Positions 5,283 through 5,713 of a DNA stretch of 5,713 nt are shown here, in pieces. Made by a program: the position numbers and the translations under genes. Source of the stretch: Nitrospinae bacterium CG22_combo_CG10-13_8_21_14_all_47_10 (GTDB lineage Bacteria > Nitrospinota > Nitrospinia > Nitrospinales > VA-1); NCBI GenBank assembly GCA_002786505.1, contig PCTK01000114.1, forward strand, positions 6,806 to 12,518, given 5' to 3'. The notes beneath the pieces were generated by a model. That model did no database searches. It was not told where the DNA came from and saw only the letters and a program-made list of their open reading frames with translations. The first letter of the stretch is position 1, and each line of letters begins with the position of its first letter.

Positions 5283-5678
5283 ATGGACAAGCCTAAAAAA
5301 GAACCGGTGATTTTGCATCAAAGCCAGGGTAGCAAGCTGTGCCTGAATTGTGGTTTCCCCAACCGCAATACGGATACCCAGTGCATGTACTGCCGCACCA
5401 GCCTGATTGAAGACAGCGGATTGTTCAACTGGATTCGCCAGACCTATTATGTCCTGCGTTGGCGATGGCAACTCAAACAAAAACGCGATTCTCTGGAAAG
5501 CAATCCCCCGATTTACCGTTCCTTTGGTTTTTTTGTCCTGGGTGTGATATTAAGCGCAATAGGTATTTTTGTTTTTACCAGTGCCATTAGCCAGAACTCT
5601 TTTTCCAGCGGGTTGATCGCCATCCTTCTCATGGGTTATGGAGTGGTCACCCTGAAAACGTTGTTTAGCAGTAAATAA
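5283..5678 (+). CDS. Zinc-ribbon protein with two transmembrane helices, function unknown
   Basis: A 131-residue protein. The N-terminal soluble part carries two CxxC knuckles, CLNC (20-23) and CMYC (34-37), separated by ten residues, which is the pattern of a small zinc ribbon. An aromatic and basic stretch follows (residues about 49-70, with LRWRWQLKQKR), which by the positive-inside rule should face the cytoplasm. Two hydrophobic segments follow, about 81-102 (FGFFVLGVILSAIGIF at its core) and about 108-127 (LIAILLMGYGVVTL), joined by a short polar loop SQNSFSS. The topology would place both ends and the zinc ribbon in the cytoplasm with a tiny external loop. Zinc ribbons tethered to membranes occur in several unrelated families, so no role can be assigned. 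The start is set by GAGGAG at 5273-5278; starting at 5253 instead would add ten residues. The gene is divergent from the FGE-fold gene. The 35 nt after the stop show no terminator. Confidence 0.85.
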   Translation: MDKPKKEPVILHQSQGSKLCLNCGFPNRNTDTQCMYCRTSLIEDSGLFNWIRQTYYVLRWRWQLKQKRDSLESNPPIYRSFGFFVLGVILSAIGIFVFTSAISQNSFSSGLIAILLMGYGVVTLKTLFSSK

Positions 5679-5713
5679 AAGAGGTTTTAAATCACGCCCC
5701 TTCAGGAAACAAA

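Overview
The window holds six genes, all complete, and no sign of a mobile element, CRISPR array, tRNA or rRNA. It looks like ordinary chromosomal DNA of a Gram-negative-type bacterium of medium GC content. One protein has a classical Sec signal peptide, the promoters look like sigma-70 sites, and most start codons lack a strong Shine-Dalgarno sequence. The lineage cannot be fixed from sequence alone. The style of the proteins would fit an environmental group such as Nitrospinota, Nitrospirota or a deltaproteobacterial relative, but this is a weak inference.

Layout, left to right: glgA, ADP-glucose-type glycogen synthase (minus, 10-1458); an unrecognised 64-residue protein (plus, 1544-1738); a galT-family nucleotidylyltransferase (minus, 1843-2835); coaBC, the bifunctional coenzyme A biosynthesis enzyme (plus, 2969-4162); an exported protein with a formylglycine-generating-enzyme (FGE/sulfatase-modifying) fold (minus, 4202-4990); and a small zinc-ribbon protein with two membrane helices (plus, 5283-5678). 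Strand alternates at every gene. There is therefore no operon: three divergent promoter regions (1459-1543, 2836-2968, 4991-5282) alternate with two convergent junctions, each carrying a hairpin (1739-1842, 4163-4201).

Functional links are loose. GlgA and the GalT-family protein both act on sugar nucleotides. The GalT homologue carries a second Cys/His metal site of the kind found in the plant ADP-glucose phosphorylase, so a role in ADP-glucose turnover next to glycogen synthase is possible. CoaBC is housekeeping. The FGE-fold protein lacks the copper-binding cysteine pair of true FGE. The zinc-ribbon membrane protein has no known role.

The intergenic regions are the most distinctive part. 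Good sigma-70 matches with exact 17-bp spacers can be read for galT, coaBC, the FGE-fold gene and the zinc-ribbon gene, and three of these regions carry inverted repeats over the promoter elements. The coaBC promoter places the start site at or next to the A of its ATG, suggesting a leaderless mRNA. I see no convincing new multi-gene system here.
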